Source: JBBDYG01 sp040901765
GTDB lineage: Bacteria; Planctomycetota; Planctomycetia; Pirellulales; Lacipirellulaceae
Direction: 5' to 3'
Length of the DNA stretch: 64,000 nucleotides
NCBI GenBank assembly: GCA_040901765.1
Contig: JBBDYG010000089.1
Coordinates: 1-64,000, forward strand
Both the position numbers and the translations under genes were made by a program. The notes under the pieces are model-generated. The model saw only the letters and a program-made list of their open reading frames with translations. It ran no database searches and was not told the origin of the DNA. Below are positions 38,231 through 46,407 of the stretch, piece by piece (position 1 is the first letter of the stretch; each line of letters begins with the position of its first letter).

Positions 38231-38564
38231 GCGCACTGCGTTAGCGGACATCGTCGACGAGTGCGACCTCGTGTCGGAATTCATCAATGACCGCAGCGAA
38301 TCGGATTTTCACACGGATTTATTGCTTCAATCGGCAGTACTGTATCGCTTGCTCGTATTGGGTGAGGCGGTAACCCGAGTTTCTGACGAGACGCGGTTGC
38401 TGCATTCAACGGTCGACTGGCGAGGATTCGCCGGTTTGCGCAATGTGCTGATTCACCAATACCACAAGGTCGATTTGGCGCGAGTCTGGAAAATTGTCGG
38501 CGACGAACTCTCGCAACTTCGCCGTCAGGTTTCGGACATATTGGCCGGTGGGAAACAGCCGTAA
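38220..38564 (+). CDS. hepT: HepT-type HEPN ribonuclease toxin
   Basis: A 114-residue all-alpha HEPN (DUF86) protein. The RNase motif and AMPylation site form the string RNVLIHQY, that is R74-x4-H79-x-Y81, exactly the RX4HXY pattern of HepT; the Tyr is the residue modified by MntA. The start at 38220 overlaps mntA, and the upstream in-frame ATG lies inside mntA. The order antitoxin-toxin is as usual for this family. Confidence 0.88.
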   Translation: MSDERTALADIVDECDLVSEFINDRSESDFHTDLLLQSAVLYRLLVLGEAVTRVSDETRLLHSTVDWRGFAGLRNVLIHQYHKVDLARVWKIVGDELSQLRRQVSDILAGGKQP

Positions 38565-38592
38565 GGGTATTGCGGACGATTTCCAAATTCGC

Positions 38593-39162
38593 ATGAAGAC
38601 CCGCACGTTCATCGCCGTGGAGGCCAGCGACGCTATCCGCTCCGGCGCGCTCGCGGCAGCGGACCGACTGCGCCGCGTTGCCGAGGGCGTGAAATGGGTC
38701 GAACCGGAGAATCTCCACTGGACGCTGCAATTCCTGGGGGACATCGACGACGCGGAGATCGCCGAGGTTTGCCAGCGAGTGGGCGAAGCGTCGGCGGCGA
38801 CACCCGCCTTCTCGCTCGCCGTCGCGGGAGTTGGCGCGTTCCCCGATTTGGATCGGCCCAAGACGCTGTGGGTGGGTGCCCACGAGGGAGCCGCGGAAAT
38901 GACGGCCTTACAAGGCGCGATCGAGGCGAGCCTCGCCGACATGGGCTTTCGCGGCGACCGTCGGCGGTACGTGCCGCACCTCACCATCGGTCGCGTTAGC
39001 GGCCGCGGCCTCACGTCCAACCCGGACCTGGCCGCCCGCCTCGCCAAGCTCACCGACCTACCAATTGGCGAGATGCTCGTCGACGAGGTGACGGTCTACG
39101 CCAGTCGCCTGGCGCGCGCCGGCTCGGCGTACACCGTGCTGGCGCGGTTGGAGCTGGCGTAG
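38593..39162 (+). CDS. thpR: RNA 2',3'-cyclic phosphodiesterase
   Basis: A 189-residue 2H-phosphoesterase: the opening RTFIAVE, the first HxTx motif HWTLQF near residue 43 and the second HLTIGR near residue 133. It opens 2',3'-cyclic phosphate RNA ends (historically called a 2'-5' RNA ligase). The start at 38593 matches the family N-terminus. Its stop codon lies within the large palindrome at 39159-39238. Confidence 0.93.
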   Translation: MKTRTFIAVEASDAIRSGALAAADRLRRVAEGVKWVEPENLHWTLQFLGDIDDAEIAEVCQRVGEASAATPAFSLAVAGVGAFPDLDRPKTLWVGAHEGAAEMTALQGAIEASLADMGFRGDRRRYVPHLTIGRVSGRGLTSNPDLAARLAKLTDLPIGEMLVDEVTVYASRLARAGSAYTVLARLELA

Positions 39163-39238
39163 GTCAGGCTTTCCCGCCTGACTTGACGCGGTGACGCCGT
39201 CTCCTCCGCATCAAGTCAGGCGGGAAAGCCTGACCTAC
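39159..39238. repeat. 80-bp palindrome with perfect 28-bp arms, GTAGGTCAGGC type
   Basis: Arms 39159-39186 and 39211-39238 are perfectly complementary over 28 bp with a 24-base loop; the left arm starts GTAGGTCAGGCTTTCCCGCC. The thpR stop codon TAG (39160-39162) is part of the left arm. A family relative is at 30013-30088. Confidence 0.85.
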
Positions 39239-39796
39239 ACCCAAGCCCACCCAAATTATTTTCCAAAACTTTGGCTAGCTGCGATTGCACGTCTTGCCGA
39301 AACTTACTACGCTGCGATTATTGAATTCGAGCACATTGCCGAAATCAATTCTCTTGAGGACGGTCTCACTGATTCTTCTGGCCCCCGGGTACTGACAGGC
39401 CCGTGCAACTGACAGGCAGGTGGAGTGAACGCGAACTTATTCGCCCACACCTCGAACGCATGTCACCGCCCGTTAGCGTGGCGGCTCTGGTTGCGTCAGC
39501 ATGTCGCCCAACAAGTTATCGACCGCCACATTTTCATTGATCATTTGGCCCTTCGTATCCGTGTGGCCCTCTGCTCGCTGAACTGGAAGTGCCGCATTCG
39601 GCGTTGAGTCGCCCCCGCTAAGCCCCTTCTTGGGGCCGCCTGCCGTTACTGCCCGAGAAGCCGCGGATGATCCGCCGGGCAGGTTCTTTCCCAGTATTCG
39701 TGCTCCGCTCCGAAGACACCGCATCGCGGCCGCTGCCGTGGAGCCATAGGTCACGGGCAGTCTTTTGGCGGCTTCGCCAAGGAAGGATTTCTCTCC
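39239..39796. other. 558-bp interval without a recognised gene
   Basis: No open frame here has family resemblance. A minus-strand frame of 113 codons (39473-39814) overlaps the next gene start and has no ribosome binding site. The part nearest the DUF3326 gene holds several small hairpins: GGCCCCAAGAAGGGGC-like pairing around 39617-39637, and TGCCCG ... CGGGCA pairing around 39650-39682. It could be a structured 5' leader or an unannotated RNA; nothing known was matched. Confidence 0.4.
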
Positions 39797-41245
39797 ATGA
39801 AGGTTACCGAACAAGAAGTAATTGTGCGCAACTGGCTCGACGGAGGTTCGCCGCTGGTGAACCTACGGGCGGCGGTCGATTCCGCCTGCGGTCGCAAGTC
39901 GGCTCCGATCCGACTGGCCGTTGTGGGCAAGAATCGCGAAGGGCACATCTGCGAGATGGAAGCCGTTGCGACCAGCGGTCGGGGCAAGCCTGCCCTTCCC
40001 TCCAGCGTGTTCGACTATCGCCAGCGTAAGTTTGGCCGCACCTCGGCGTTCAACGCCGTGATGCTGATCCCGACCGGCGTGGACTGCGCTATCGGCGGTC
40101 ACGCCGGGGACGCCACCCCGGCGGCCCGGCTACTCGCATCGCAGTGCGACCACCTGGTGCTCCATCCCAATGTCGTCAATGCCTCCGACATCAACGAGCA
40201 GTCCGACAACAGCCTGTACGTTGAAGGAAGCATCATCTGCCGGCTGATGATGGGCACCGTGGGCCTGCGCAAGGTTCGCCAGAACCGCGTGCTGCTCGTC
40301 ACCGAGGCCCGGCCCGATGCGCCAAACGTGGTCGATCAAACGATCAACTGCGCTGAAGGCGCCCGGGCGACTCTGGGCATGGATCTCCGCGACGTGATCG
40401 TGCTCGAAGAGGGTTTGCTCATGCAGACCGGTGTGGCCGACTCGGGTCGCGTAACCGGTCAGATTGATCGCATGGCCAATCTTATCGAGCTACTGAAGGA
40501 TCGCCGCGACAGCTACGATGCCGTAGCATTGGCGACTCGCATCACGCCTCACATTGACACGGTCGAGCTGCACCGCGCCTACTTCGGCGACGGGGGCCCG
40601 AACCCGTGGGGAGGCGTCGAGGCAGTGTTGACCCATACGCTGTCGACGATCCTTAACGTGCCAACCGCTCATGCTCCGACGATGAGCAGCGAGGCCCTGC
40701 GGACCGAAAGCTGGGGCGTGGTCGAACCGCGCAAGGCGGCCGAGATCATCTCGACCACCTACCTGTTCTGCGTCCTCAAGGGCCTCAACCGGGCGCCGCG
40801 GATTGTCGAAACGCCGACCGAGGCATTCGATCCTTCGGTTCTGAACGTCGAGGACATATCGTGCCTGGTGATTCCCGATGGCTGCGTCGGCTTGCCCACC
40901 TTGGCGGCTGTCGAGCAAGGGATTCCCGTTATCGCGGTTCGGAGCAACACGAACCTGATGCGGAACGATCTCAACGACCTGCCGTTCCGGGCCGGCCAAT
41001 TGCTGTACGCCGAGAATTACTACGAGGCGGCGGGTATCATGGCGGCGCTCAAGAACGGTATCGCTCCGGCGTCGCTGGAGCGGCCCATGCAGTCGATGCG
41101 CGTCGAGCGGTACTCGGCGGTCGCCAAGACCAACGGTCACACCAATGGGCACTCCACGCCGGTGCGGGCCAAGAACGGTAAGGCGAACGGCCGCACGAAT
41201 GGTCACACCAACGGCGCCGAACTCGTGGGAGCACTCGGGTCGTGA
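39797..41245 (+). CDS. DUF3326 family protein with NGH-repeat tail
   Basis: A 482-residue protein of the DUF3326 family (SAFNAVMLIPTGVDCAIGGH near residue 75, HPNVVNASDINEQ near residue 117, VTEARPDAPNVV near residue 175, VLTHTLSTILNVPTAHAPTM near residue 280). The family is conserved in cyanobacteria and plastid-bearing eukaryotes but has no assigned reaction. The last about 40 residues are a low-complexity tail rich in N, G, H and T (NGHTNGH, twice). Its stop overlaps the GTG start of the PLP decarboxylase gene, implying linked functions. Confidence 0.82.
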   Translation: MKVTEQEVIVRNWLDGGSPLVNLRAAVDSACGRKSAPIRLAVVGKNREGHICEMEAVATSGRGKPALPSSVFDYRQRKFGRTSAFNAVMLIPTGVDCAIGGHAGDATPAARLLASQCDHLVLHPNVVNASDINEQSDNSLYVEGSIICRLMMGTVGLRKVRQNRVLLVTEARPDAPNVVDQTINCAEGARATLGMDLRDVIVLEEGLLMQTGVADSGRVTGQIDRMANLIELLKDRRDSYDAVALATRITPHIDTVELHRAYFGDGGPNPWGGVEAVLTHTLSTILNVPTAHAPTMSSEALRTESWGVVEPRKAAEIISTTYLFCVLKGLNRAPRIVETPTEAFDPSVLNVEDISCLVIPDGCVGLPTLAAVEQGIPVIAVRSNTNLMRNDLNDLPFRAGQLLYAENYYEAAGIMAALKNGIAPASLERPMQSMRVERYSAVAKTNGHTNGHSTPVRAKNGKANGRTNGHTNGAELVGALGS

Positions 41246-42714
41246 CGGACGTAGGCGACCAGAACCGGACGCCGATTCTCGACACGCTCGCGGACTATCT
41301 CGCGAAGGACATCTACCCGTTTCACACGCCGGGTCACAAAGGAGGCCGATTCGTGCCCCCCGAGCTGACCCGGCTGTGGGGCGCGGACGTGCTCGCGTTC
41401 GATCTGCCGGCGATGACCGCCACCGACAACACGCTCCACCCCACGGGTTGCGTGCTCGAAGCCCAGCAGCTTGCGGCGGAACTGTTCGGAGCGGCGGAAA
41501 CCTTCTACCTCGGCAGTGGCTCGACCACGGCCGTGGCAGCAATGCTGCTCGCGGCCGTGCCACCTGGCGAGACAGTGCTCATTCCACGGAATGTCCACCG
41601 CAGCGTCGCCTCGGCGCTCGTGCTCTCCGGTGCGCGTCCCAAGTTCCTACCGCATGAGGTGCTGCCGGAGTGCGGGGCGCTCGCGGTGTCGGTCGAAGCG
41701 GTTGCGGCGGCGCTCCGCGAAGAGCCAAGGCCCGTGGCAGTGCTGCTCACGCGGCCGAGTTACTACGGGCTGGCGAGCGATCTCACGCCGATTGCCGAGG
41801 CGTGTCATGCCGTCGGCGTTCCGCTAATCGTGGATGAGGCGCACGGCGCCCACCTGGCGTTCCTGCCGCCGGGCGGCCTGCGGCCGGCGCTGGAGTGCGG
41901 CGCGGACCTCGTCGCGCAAAGCTCGCACAAGACGCTTGGCTCGCTCGTAGGCTCGGCGCAGCTTCACGTAGGGCACCATTCGCCAGTCCCCGCGGCGCAA
42001 GTTCGCGATGCACTCAACTTGCTGCAGACCACCAGCCCCAATTACCTGCAACTCGCGTCGCTCGACGCCGTGCGGCGGCACTTGTGGCTGCACGGCGCGG
42101 AATTATTCCGCGGCGCGGTCGAAGAAGCGGAGCGACTGGCCGATGAAATTGACGCAGTGCCGGGCCTACGCGTCCTGCGCCCCGAGAGCGTCCCGAAGCT
42201 TGCTGGCCATCTTCGCGACCCCCTGCGACTCGTTGTGAACGTCGTCGGTACCGGCTGGACGGGCTACGAGGTGGAACGTTATCTGCGAATGAAGCATCGC
42301 GTCGAGGATGAAATGGCCGACTGGTTCAACATCGTGTTGATCCTCAGCCCGCACGACGACCCACAGGCGCGCGAGCGGTTGATCGCAGGGCTGCGCAGTG
42401 TAAGCGAGCAACCGCGGGAGCAACCTGAGTCAGCAATCGCCCAAGCGATCCACCTATTACAACCGGCAATTCCACCGTTGATTATGACTCCGCGTGAAGC
42501 GGCGCTCGGTAAGAAAGAAATCGTGATGCGATCAACAGCGGTCGATCGCGTCTGCGCCGAGACGATCACGTTTTATCCCCCCGGAATACCACTGATCATG
42601 CCGGGCGAGCGAATCACCGCGGAAACGCTTGCCGTATGCGATGCCCTGCTTGCCGGCGGTGCCCACTGCTACGCGAGCGATCCTACACTTGGTACCATAC
42701 GTGTCGCAAAGTAG
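41242..42714 (+). CDS. Orn/Lys/Arg decarboxylase-family PLP enzyme
   Basis: A 490-residue fold-type I PLP enzyme of the short, wing-less decarboxylase group: FHTPGHKGGRF near residue 32, VDEAHGAHL near residue 197 and the PLP Lys in SSHKTLGSLVGSAQL near residue 233. The C-terminal domain has the family YPPGIPLIMPGE stretch. It probably decarboxylates arginine, lysine or ornithine to a polyamine precursor. GTG start overlapping the DUF3326 stop (GTGA). The specific amino acid is not decidable by eye. Confidence 0.88.
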   Translation: MTDVGDQNRTPILDTLADYLAKDIYPFHTPGHKGGRFVPPELTRLWGADVLAFDLPAMTATDNTLHPTGCVLEAQQLAAELFGAAETFYLGSGSTTAVAAMLLAAVPPGETVLIPRNVHRSVASALVLSGARPKFLPHEVLPECGALAVSVEAVAAALREEPRPVAVLLTRPSYYGLASDLTPIAEACHAVGVPLIVDEAHGAHLAFLPPGGLRPALECGADLVAQSSHKTLGSLVGSAQLHVGHHSPVPAAQVRDALNLLQTTSPNYLQLASLDAVRRHLWLHGAELFRGAVEEAERLADEIDAVPGLRVLRPESVPKLAGHLRDPLRLVVNVVGTGWTGYEVERYLRMKHRVEDEMADWFNIVLILSPHDDPQARERLIAGLRSVSEQPREQPESAIAQAIHLLQPAIPPLIMTPREAALGKKEIVMRSTAVDRVCAETITFYPPGIPLIMPGERITAETLAVCDALLAGGAHCYASDPTLGTIRVAK

Positions 42715-42762
42715 TCCTCTCGCTCCGCGAGTGGACCGTCATCTCACGGAGTGAGATGGCTA
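42714..42762. repeat. double hairpin after the decarboxylase gene
   Basis: Two adjacent stems, CTCGC-TCC-GCGAG (42719-42731) and CATCTCAC-GGA-GTGAGATG (42740-42758). They begin at the last base of the stop codon and may act as a terminator or repeat. Confidence 0.55.
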
Positions 42763-42795
42763 CTATGTGCCCAAATCTGAAATCATAAACTGTCG

Positions 42796-43914
42796 ATGCC
42801 CAGCACCCTGCCCCGCCCCGAAGCAAAGCCCCGTGCGGCCACGAGCGCGATGGGCTTGCCCGTTTCTTGGTACTTTGATCCCGAAATCTGGGAGATCGAG
42901 CGCTGCAAGCTATTCGATCGTGGACACGGCTACGTTGGGCATGCGGCGATGGTCCCCAACGAAGGTGATTACATCGCACTGGCCTCCGCTAATGACGGTT
43001 GGCTGCTCACGCGCAGCCGCGGTGAAGTGCATGCGGTCTCCAACGTCTGCCGCCATCGCCAGGCGCGGATGCTCGACAGTCGTGGCACGGCCAAGCGGAT
43101 CGTCTGCCCGGTTCACAATTGGGCTTACGACTGCCGAGGCCGCCAAGTGGCCGCTCCTCACTTCGACGAGAATCCTTGCTTGAACCTTGAGACTCGCGAA
43201 CTGACCGAGTGGAACGGTTTGCTCTATGCCGGCCCTCACGACCCGCGCCGCGATTTCGCGCCGCTGACAGGCTCATTCGCGTTCGATGACGATGATTACG
43301 TGCTCGACCGGATCGACATTGAGGAGTATTCGATCAACTGGAAGGCAATCATCGAGGTGTTTGTCGAGGATTACCACATTGGCGCGGTGCATCCCGGCTT
43401 CCGGGCGTTTGTCGATACGGGCCACGTTCGCTCGGGCGGAGATTCGCAGCTTGGCAGTCGGTTCTTTCTTGAAAAAGTCCGCACCCGCTGGCCGCCCGGA
43501 GCCGCGGGATCGAAGCAGTTTGCCGAGTATCAACGGCTACTTCTGGACATCGACGGCGGCCGTGAGCCTGAATTCGGCGCCGTATGGCTTTGCTATTTCC
43601 CCAACCAACTCATCGAGATCTATCCGCATGCGTTTGTAGTGAGCACCTACGAAAGCCTCGCGCCCGAGCGAACGCGGGTCTGCTCCGAGTACTATTTCCG
43701 TCGCGAAGTTTACGAGACGCGCCAGGATTTCGTGGAAGTCGCCAACGCCGTATTCGCCGAGGTCTCAGCTGAAGATCAGGAAGTAAGCGAGCGGCTCCAC
43801 GCCGGCCGCAGCGCCCTATACCGTCGCGGCGTCGATCAGCCGGGGCCATATCAGCAGCCGATGGAGCAAGGCCTGGCCCACTTCCACGAATTCTTGCGCA
43901 ACGCGTGCGCATAA
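42796..43914 (+). CDS. Rieske-type aromatic-ring-hydroxylating oxygenase, alpha subunit
   Basis: A 372-residue protein with a Rieske [2Fe-2S] site: C85-x-H87 in VCRHRQ and C104-x2-H107 in VCPVHNW. The catalytic mononuclear-iron site is in the EDYHIGAVHPGF stretch near residue 195, giving two His ligands; a distant Asp/Glu would complete it. Such oxygenases dihydroxylate or demethylate aromatic and quaternary amine compounds. No reductase or beta subunit is adjacent, but an MFS carrier of the aromatic-acid/sugar-acid type follows. Substrate unknown. Confidence 0.88.
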   Translation: MPSTLPRPEAKPRAATSAMGLPVSWYFDPEIWEIERCKLFDRGHGYVGHAAMVPNEGDYIALASANDGWLLTRSRGEVHAVSNVCRHRQARMLDSRGTAKRIVCPVHNWAYDCRGRQVAAPHFDENPCLNLETRELTEWNGLLYAGPHDPRRDFAPLTGSFAFDDDDYVLDRIDIEEYSINWKAIIEVFVEDYHIGAVHPGFRAFVDTGHVRSGGDSQLGSRFFLEKVRTRWPPGAAGSKQFAEYQRLLLDIDGGREPEFGAVWLCYFPNQLIEIYPHAFVVSTYESLAPERTRVCSEYYFRREVYETRQDFVEVANAVFAEVSAEDQEVSERLHAGRSALYRRGVDQPGPYQQPMEQGLAHFHEFLRNACA

Positions 43915-43966
43915 AGCCGCGACCGCTGGTCGCGGAATCCAGTGCGACCAGCGGTCGCGGCTTTAT
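43911..43966. repeat. palindrome with perfect 23-bp arms, GCCGCGACC type
   Basis: Arms 43911-43933 (ATAAAGCCGCGACCGCTGGT onwards) and 43944-43966 are perfectly complementary with a 10-base loop. The stop codon of the Rieske gene (43912-43914) lies in the left arm. A half-size relative is at 47974-47992. Confidence 0.85.
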
Positions 43967-44037
43967 GTCTCGGTTGACACCGCTCGCGGATTCACCATCA
44001 TAGTTCCAGCGGCCAATTGTCCAAACCGGAGGCACTG

Positions 44038-45459
44038 ATGCACGACTTGCCTGAATTTTCGGGTGCCGATAACGGCGGAACCGACAACGTCCCGTGGTGG
44101 AAACTTCTCAACAGTTACCACTGGTTCGTCTTGATTGTTGCGGCCCTCGGTTGGCTCTTCGACACGATGGACCAGCAGCTTTTTTTGCTGGCTCGTGTCG
44201 ATGCGATGCGCGAATTACTAGGCTCCCAAGTAGTCCCGCCGGGAAGAGAGCTAAAAGGTTTAATCACTGAGTATAGTGGATACGCCACGTCCATCTTTAT
44301 GTTGGGATGGGCCGCGGGAGGACTGTTATTTGGTGTCTTAGGCGATCGCATCGGTCGAGCCAAAACGATGATGATCACCATTTTGATGTACTCGATTTTC
44401 ACAGGTCTCAGTGCGTTCTCAATCGGTTTCTGGGATTTTGCCGTTTACCGCTTTCTCACTGGGCTGGGTGTTGGCGGCGAGTTTGCGGTCGGTGTGTCGC
44501 TCGTCGCGGAAGTCATGCCCGTGAAGGCCCGCCCCTATGCGCTCGGCCTGCTGCAGGCGCTGTCCGCAGTGGGTAATATGACGGCCGCGCTAATTAGCAT
44601 GAGTCTGGGCCATTTAGAAGAAAGTGGCGGACTGCAGGGTTTGGAATTGTTTGGCACTCAACTTAATGCATGGCGGCTGATGTTTATTGTCGGCATACTT
44701 CCCGCGCTGCTCGTGATTGTGATTCGACGCCGGCTGAAGGAGCCAGAGCAATGGAAGTCCTCGGTGCAGTCAGGCAAGACTCAGCAGAAGGCGGGTTCCT
44801 ACGCTGCGCTCTTCAGCGATCCCCGCTGGAGAAAGAATGCTATTGTCGGCGTGATTCTCGCGTCGTCTGGTGTGGTGGGCTTGTGGGGCATCGGGTTTTT
44901 CTTTCCCGACTTGATCGACTCGGTGTTTCGCAAGTCTCTAGCTGACAAGGGCATGACGGATGTAGAACTCAATGGCACCATCACGCGGTGGAAGGGCATT
45001 GCATCGTTGATGACGAATTTAGGTGCGTTCTTCGGAATCTACGGATTCGCAATTCTTACGCAGCGGATTGGTCGTCGTCCGGCATTTCTGATCGCGTTTC
45101 TAGCCGCGATGGGAAGTACGCTGCTGGTGTTCGGACGGCTGAGTACACCCACGGATGTCTTTTGGATGCTGCCCCTCATGGGATTCTGCCAACTGGCACT
45201 ATTCGGGGGCTACGCAATTTACTTCCCCGAACTTTTCCCGACGTACCTCCGCAGTACCGGTATCTCGTTCTGCTACAACGTCGGCCGGATCGTGGCGGCG
45301 TTTGGCCCGTCGCTGCTCGGTCAACTCAGTAGCAACGTCTTTAGCGATTACGCGGAGCCGATGCGGCCGGCGGCAATGGTCATGTGCAGCGTATTCGTAA
45401 TCGGCATTCTCGCCCTCCCCTTCGCGCCTGAAACCAAAGACAAGCCGCTGCCGGAATAG
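44038..45459 (+). CDS. MFS transporter (aromatic-acid/sialic-acid carrier type)
   Basis: A 473-residue membrane protein with twelve hydrophobic segments. The MFS loop 2-3 motif GDRIGRAKTMM is near residue 103 and the TM4-5 region RFLTGLGVGGEFAVGVSLVAE near residue 145 is characteristic of the AAHS and sialate groups. ATG at 44038 has GGAGG just upstream. It is the neighbour of a Rieske oxygenase and could import that enzyme's substrate. Substrate not known. Confidence 0.87.
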   Translation: MHDLPEFSGADNGGTDNVPWWKLLNSYHWFVLIVAALGWLFDTMDQQLFLLARVDAMRELLGSQVVPPGRELKGLITEYSGYATSIFMLGWAAGGLLFGVLGDRIGRAKTMMITILMYSIFTGLSAFSIGFWDFAVYRFLTGLGVGGEFAVGVSLVAEVMPVKARPYALGLLQALSAVGNMTAALISMSLGHLEESGGLQGLELFGTQLNAWRLMFIVGILPALLVIVIRRRLKEPEQWKSSVQSGKTQQKAGSYAALFSDPRWRKNAIVGVILASSGVVGLWGIGFFFPDLIDSVFRKSLADKGMTDVELNGTITRWKGIASLMTNLGAFFGIYGFAILTQRIGRRPAFLIAFLAAMGSTLLVFGRLSTPTDVFWMLPLMGFCQLALFGGYAIYFPELFPTYLRSTGISFCYNVGRIVAAFGPSLLGQLSSNVFSDYAEPMRPAAMVMCSVFVIGILALPFAPETKDKPLPE

Positions 45460-45460
45460 A

Positions 45461-45515
45461 TAGCCGACCCATCCTGGGTCGGCGAAAAAAAACGCCGACC
45501 AGGATGGTCGGGCTA
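45461..45515. terminator. bidirectional hairpin with A8 loop
   Basis: TAGCCGACCCATCCTGGGTC ... pairs with CGCCGACCAGGATGGTCGGG (45493-45515) around a loop of eight A residues. It sits exactly between the convergent MFS and DUF4112 genes, so a bidirectional terminator is plausible. Confidence 0.6.
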
Positions 45516-46046
45516 GGTGAGCGCATTCCAAATCCACGCCAAGATCGTATACGCTGCGATCACACTCCCGATTAGCAGCAGGACGAGCATCGCCATCAGA
45601 CCGATCACAAACAGCCGGTCGCCCCATTCGAGCCGGCGTTCTTGGCTCGGCGTGGCTTGGGCGTGGCGGCGCATCAACTCGACATTGCGGTTGTTCGCCT
45701 TCCAATAGACATCGAACAAGTCGCCCACAATGGGCACAATCCCCACCACGTAGTCCAGCGCGATGTTGAGCGCCATCCGCGCCACGGTGACGCGCGGCAC
45801 ACCAGCTTTGGTCGCCGCCTGCAGGATGTACAGCGAAATGAGCGAGGTTGCCGTGTCGCCAAAGCCAGGGATTAGCCCCAGCAACACGTCCAGCCCGAAC
45901 CGAATATTAAGTCCGGGAATGCGAAAGACGCTATCGAGCCAGTGAGCAAGCAGTTCCAAATCGGCTGCCCGCTCCCGCTTGGTAGCGCCCTTGCCCGGAA
46001 TGATCAATTCCTGCTCGGGCCGGACGGAAGAGGCCACGTGGCTCAT
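45513..46046 (-). CDS. DUF4112 membrane protein
   Basis: A 177-residue protein with the DUF4112 motifs LLGLIPGFGDTATSLISLYI near residue 55 and DYVVGIVPIVGDLFDVYWKANNRN region near residue 98, and a strongly hydrophobic C-terminal segment (about 145-172). It is a small inner-membrane protein of unknown function, common in many phyla. It is upstream of a GlsB/YeaQ-like gene on the same strand order (46325 to 46062 lies before it), 15 bp away. Confidence 0.85.
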   Translation of the reverse strand: MSHVASSVRPEQELIIPGKGATKRERAADLELLAHWLDSVFRIPGLNIRFGLDVLLGLIPGFGDTATSLISLYILQAATKAGVPRVTVARMALNIALDYVVGIVPIVGDLFDVYWKANNRNVELMRRHAQATPSQERRLEWGDRLFVIGLMAMLVLLLIGSVIAAYTILAWIWNALT

Positions 46047-46061
46047 TCGACACTCGATTCC

Positions 46062-46325
46062 TTAGACGCGTTTGCCAACTTGCATGAACAACAGGATCGC
46101 GATCACGGCGCCAATGGTGGACATGATCCAGCCGGCCGGTTCATAAATATTCGCTTCGCCGCTGAAGATCCAGGAAATCATGCCGCCCACCAGCGATCCG
46201 ACCACGCCGAGCAGCATGGTCATCAACATGCCCATCGGCTGCCGTCCCGGCACGAGGAACCGCGCGATGGCACCGACAATCAGTCCGAAGACCGCCCAGG
46301 CGATAATTGCAACGAGTGTTTCCAT
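46062..46325 (-). CDS. GlsB/YeaQ/YmgE family stress-response membrane protein
   Basis: An 87-residue protein with three hydrophobic segments and the family's glycine-rich pattern (AIIAWAVFGLIVGAIARFL, MTMLLGVVGSLVGG, IMSTIGAVIAILLF). These transglycosylase-associated membrane proteins are induced by stress in several bacteria; the molecular role is unclear. The start at 46325 is chosen because the family begins here; the longer frame adds a non-conserved tail. It probably forms an operon with the DUF4112 gene 15 bp downstream. Confidence 0.88.
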   Translation of the reverse strand: METLVAIIAWAVFGLIVGAIARFLVPGRQPMGMLMTMLLGVVGSLVGGMISWIFSGEANIYEPAGWIMSTIGAVIAILLFMQVGKRV

Positions 46326-46407
46326 AGTTATGACTCCGTCAAAATGCGTGAAGGGGCGTACCGACGCCGAATTCATGGCAAATGACGTGCCAACAGGTCA
46401 TTGTGAA

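Noticed and set aside
39473..39814. Minus-strand frame of 113 codons
   Set aside because: It overlaps the DUF3326 start, lacks a ribosome binding site and resembles no family, so it was kept only as part of an unassigned interval.
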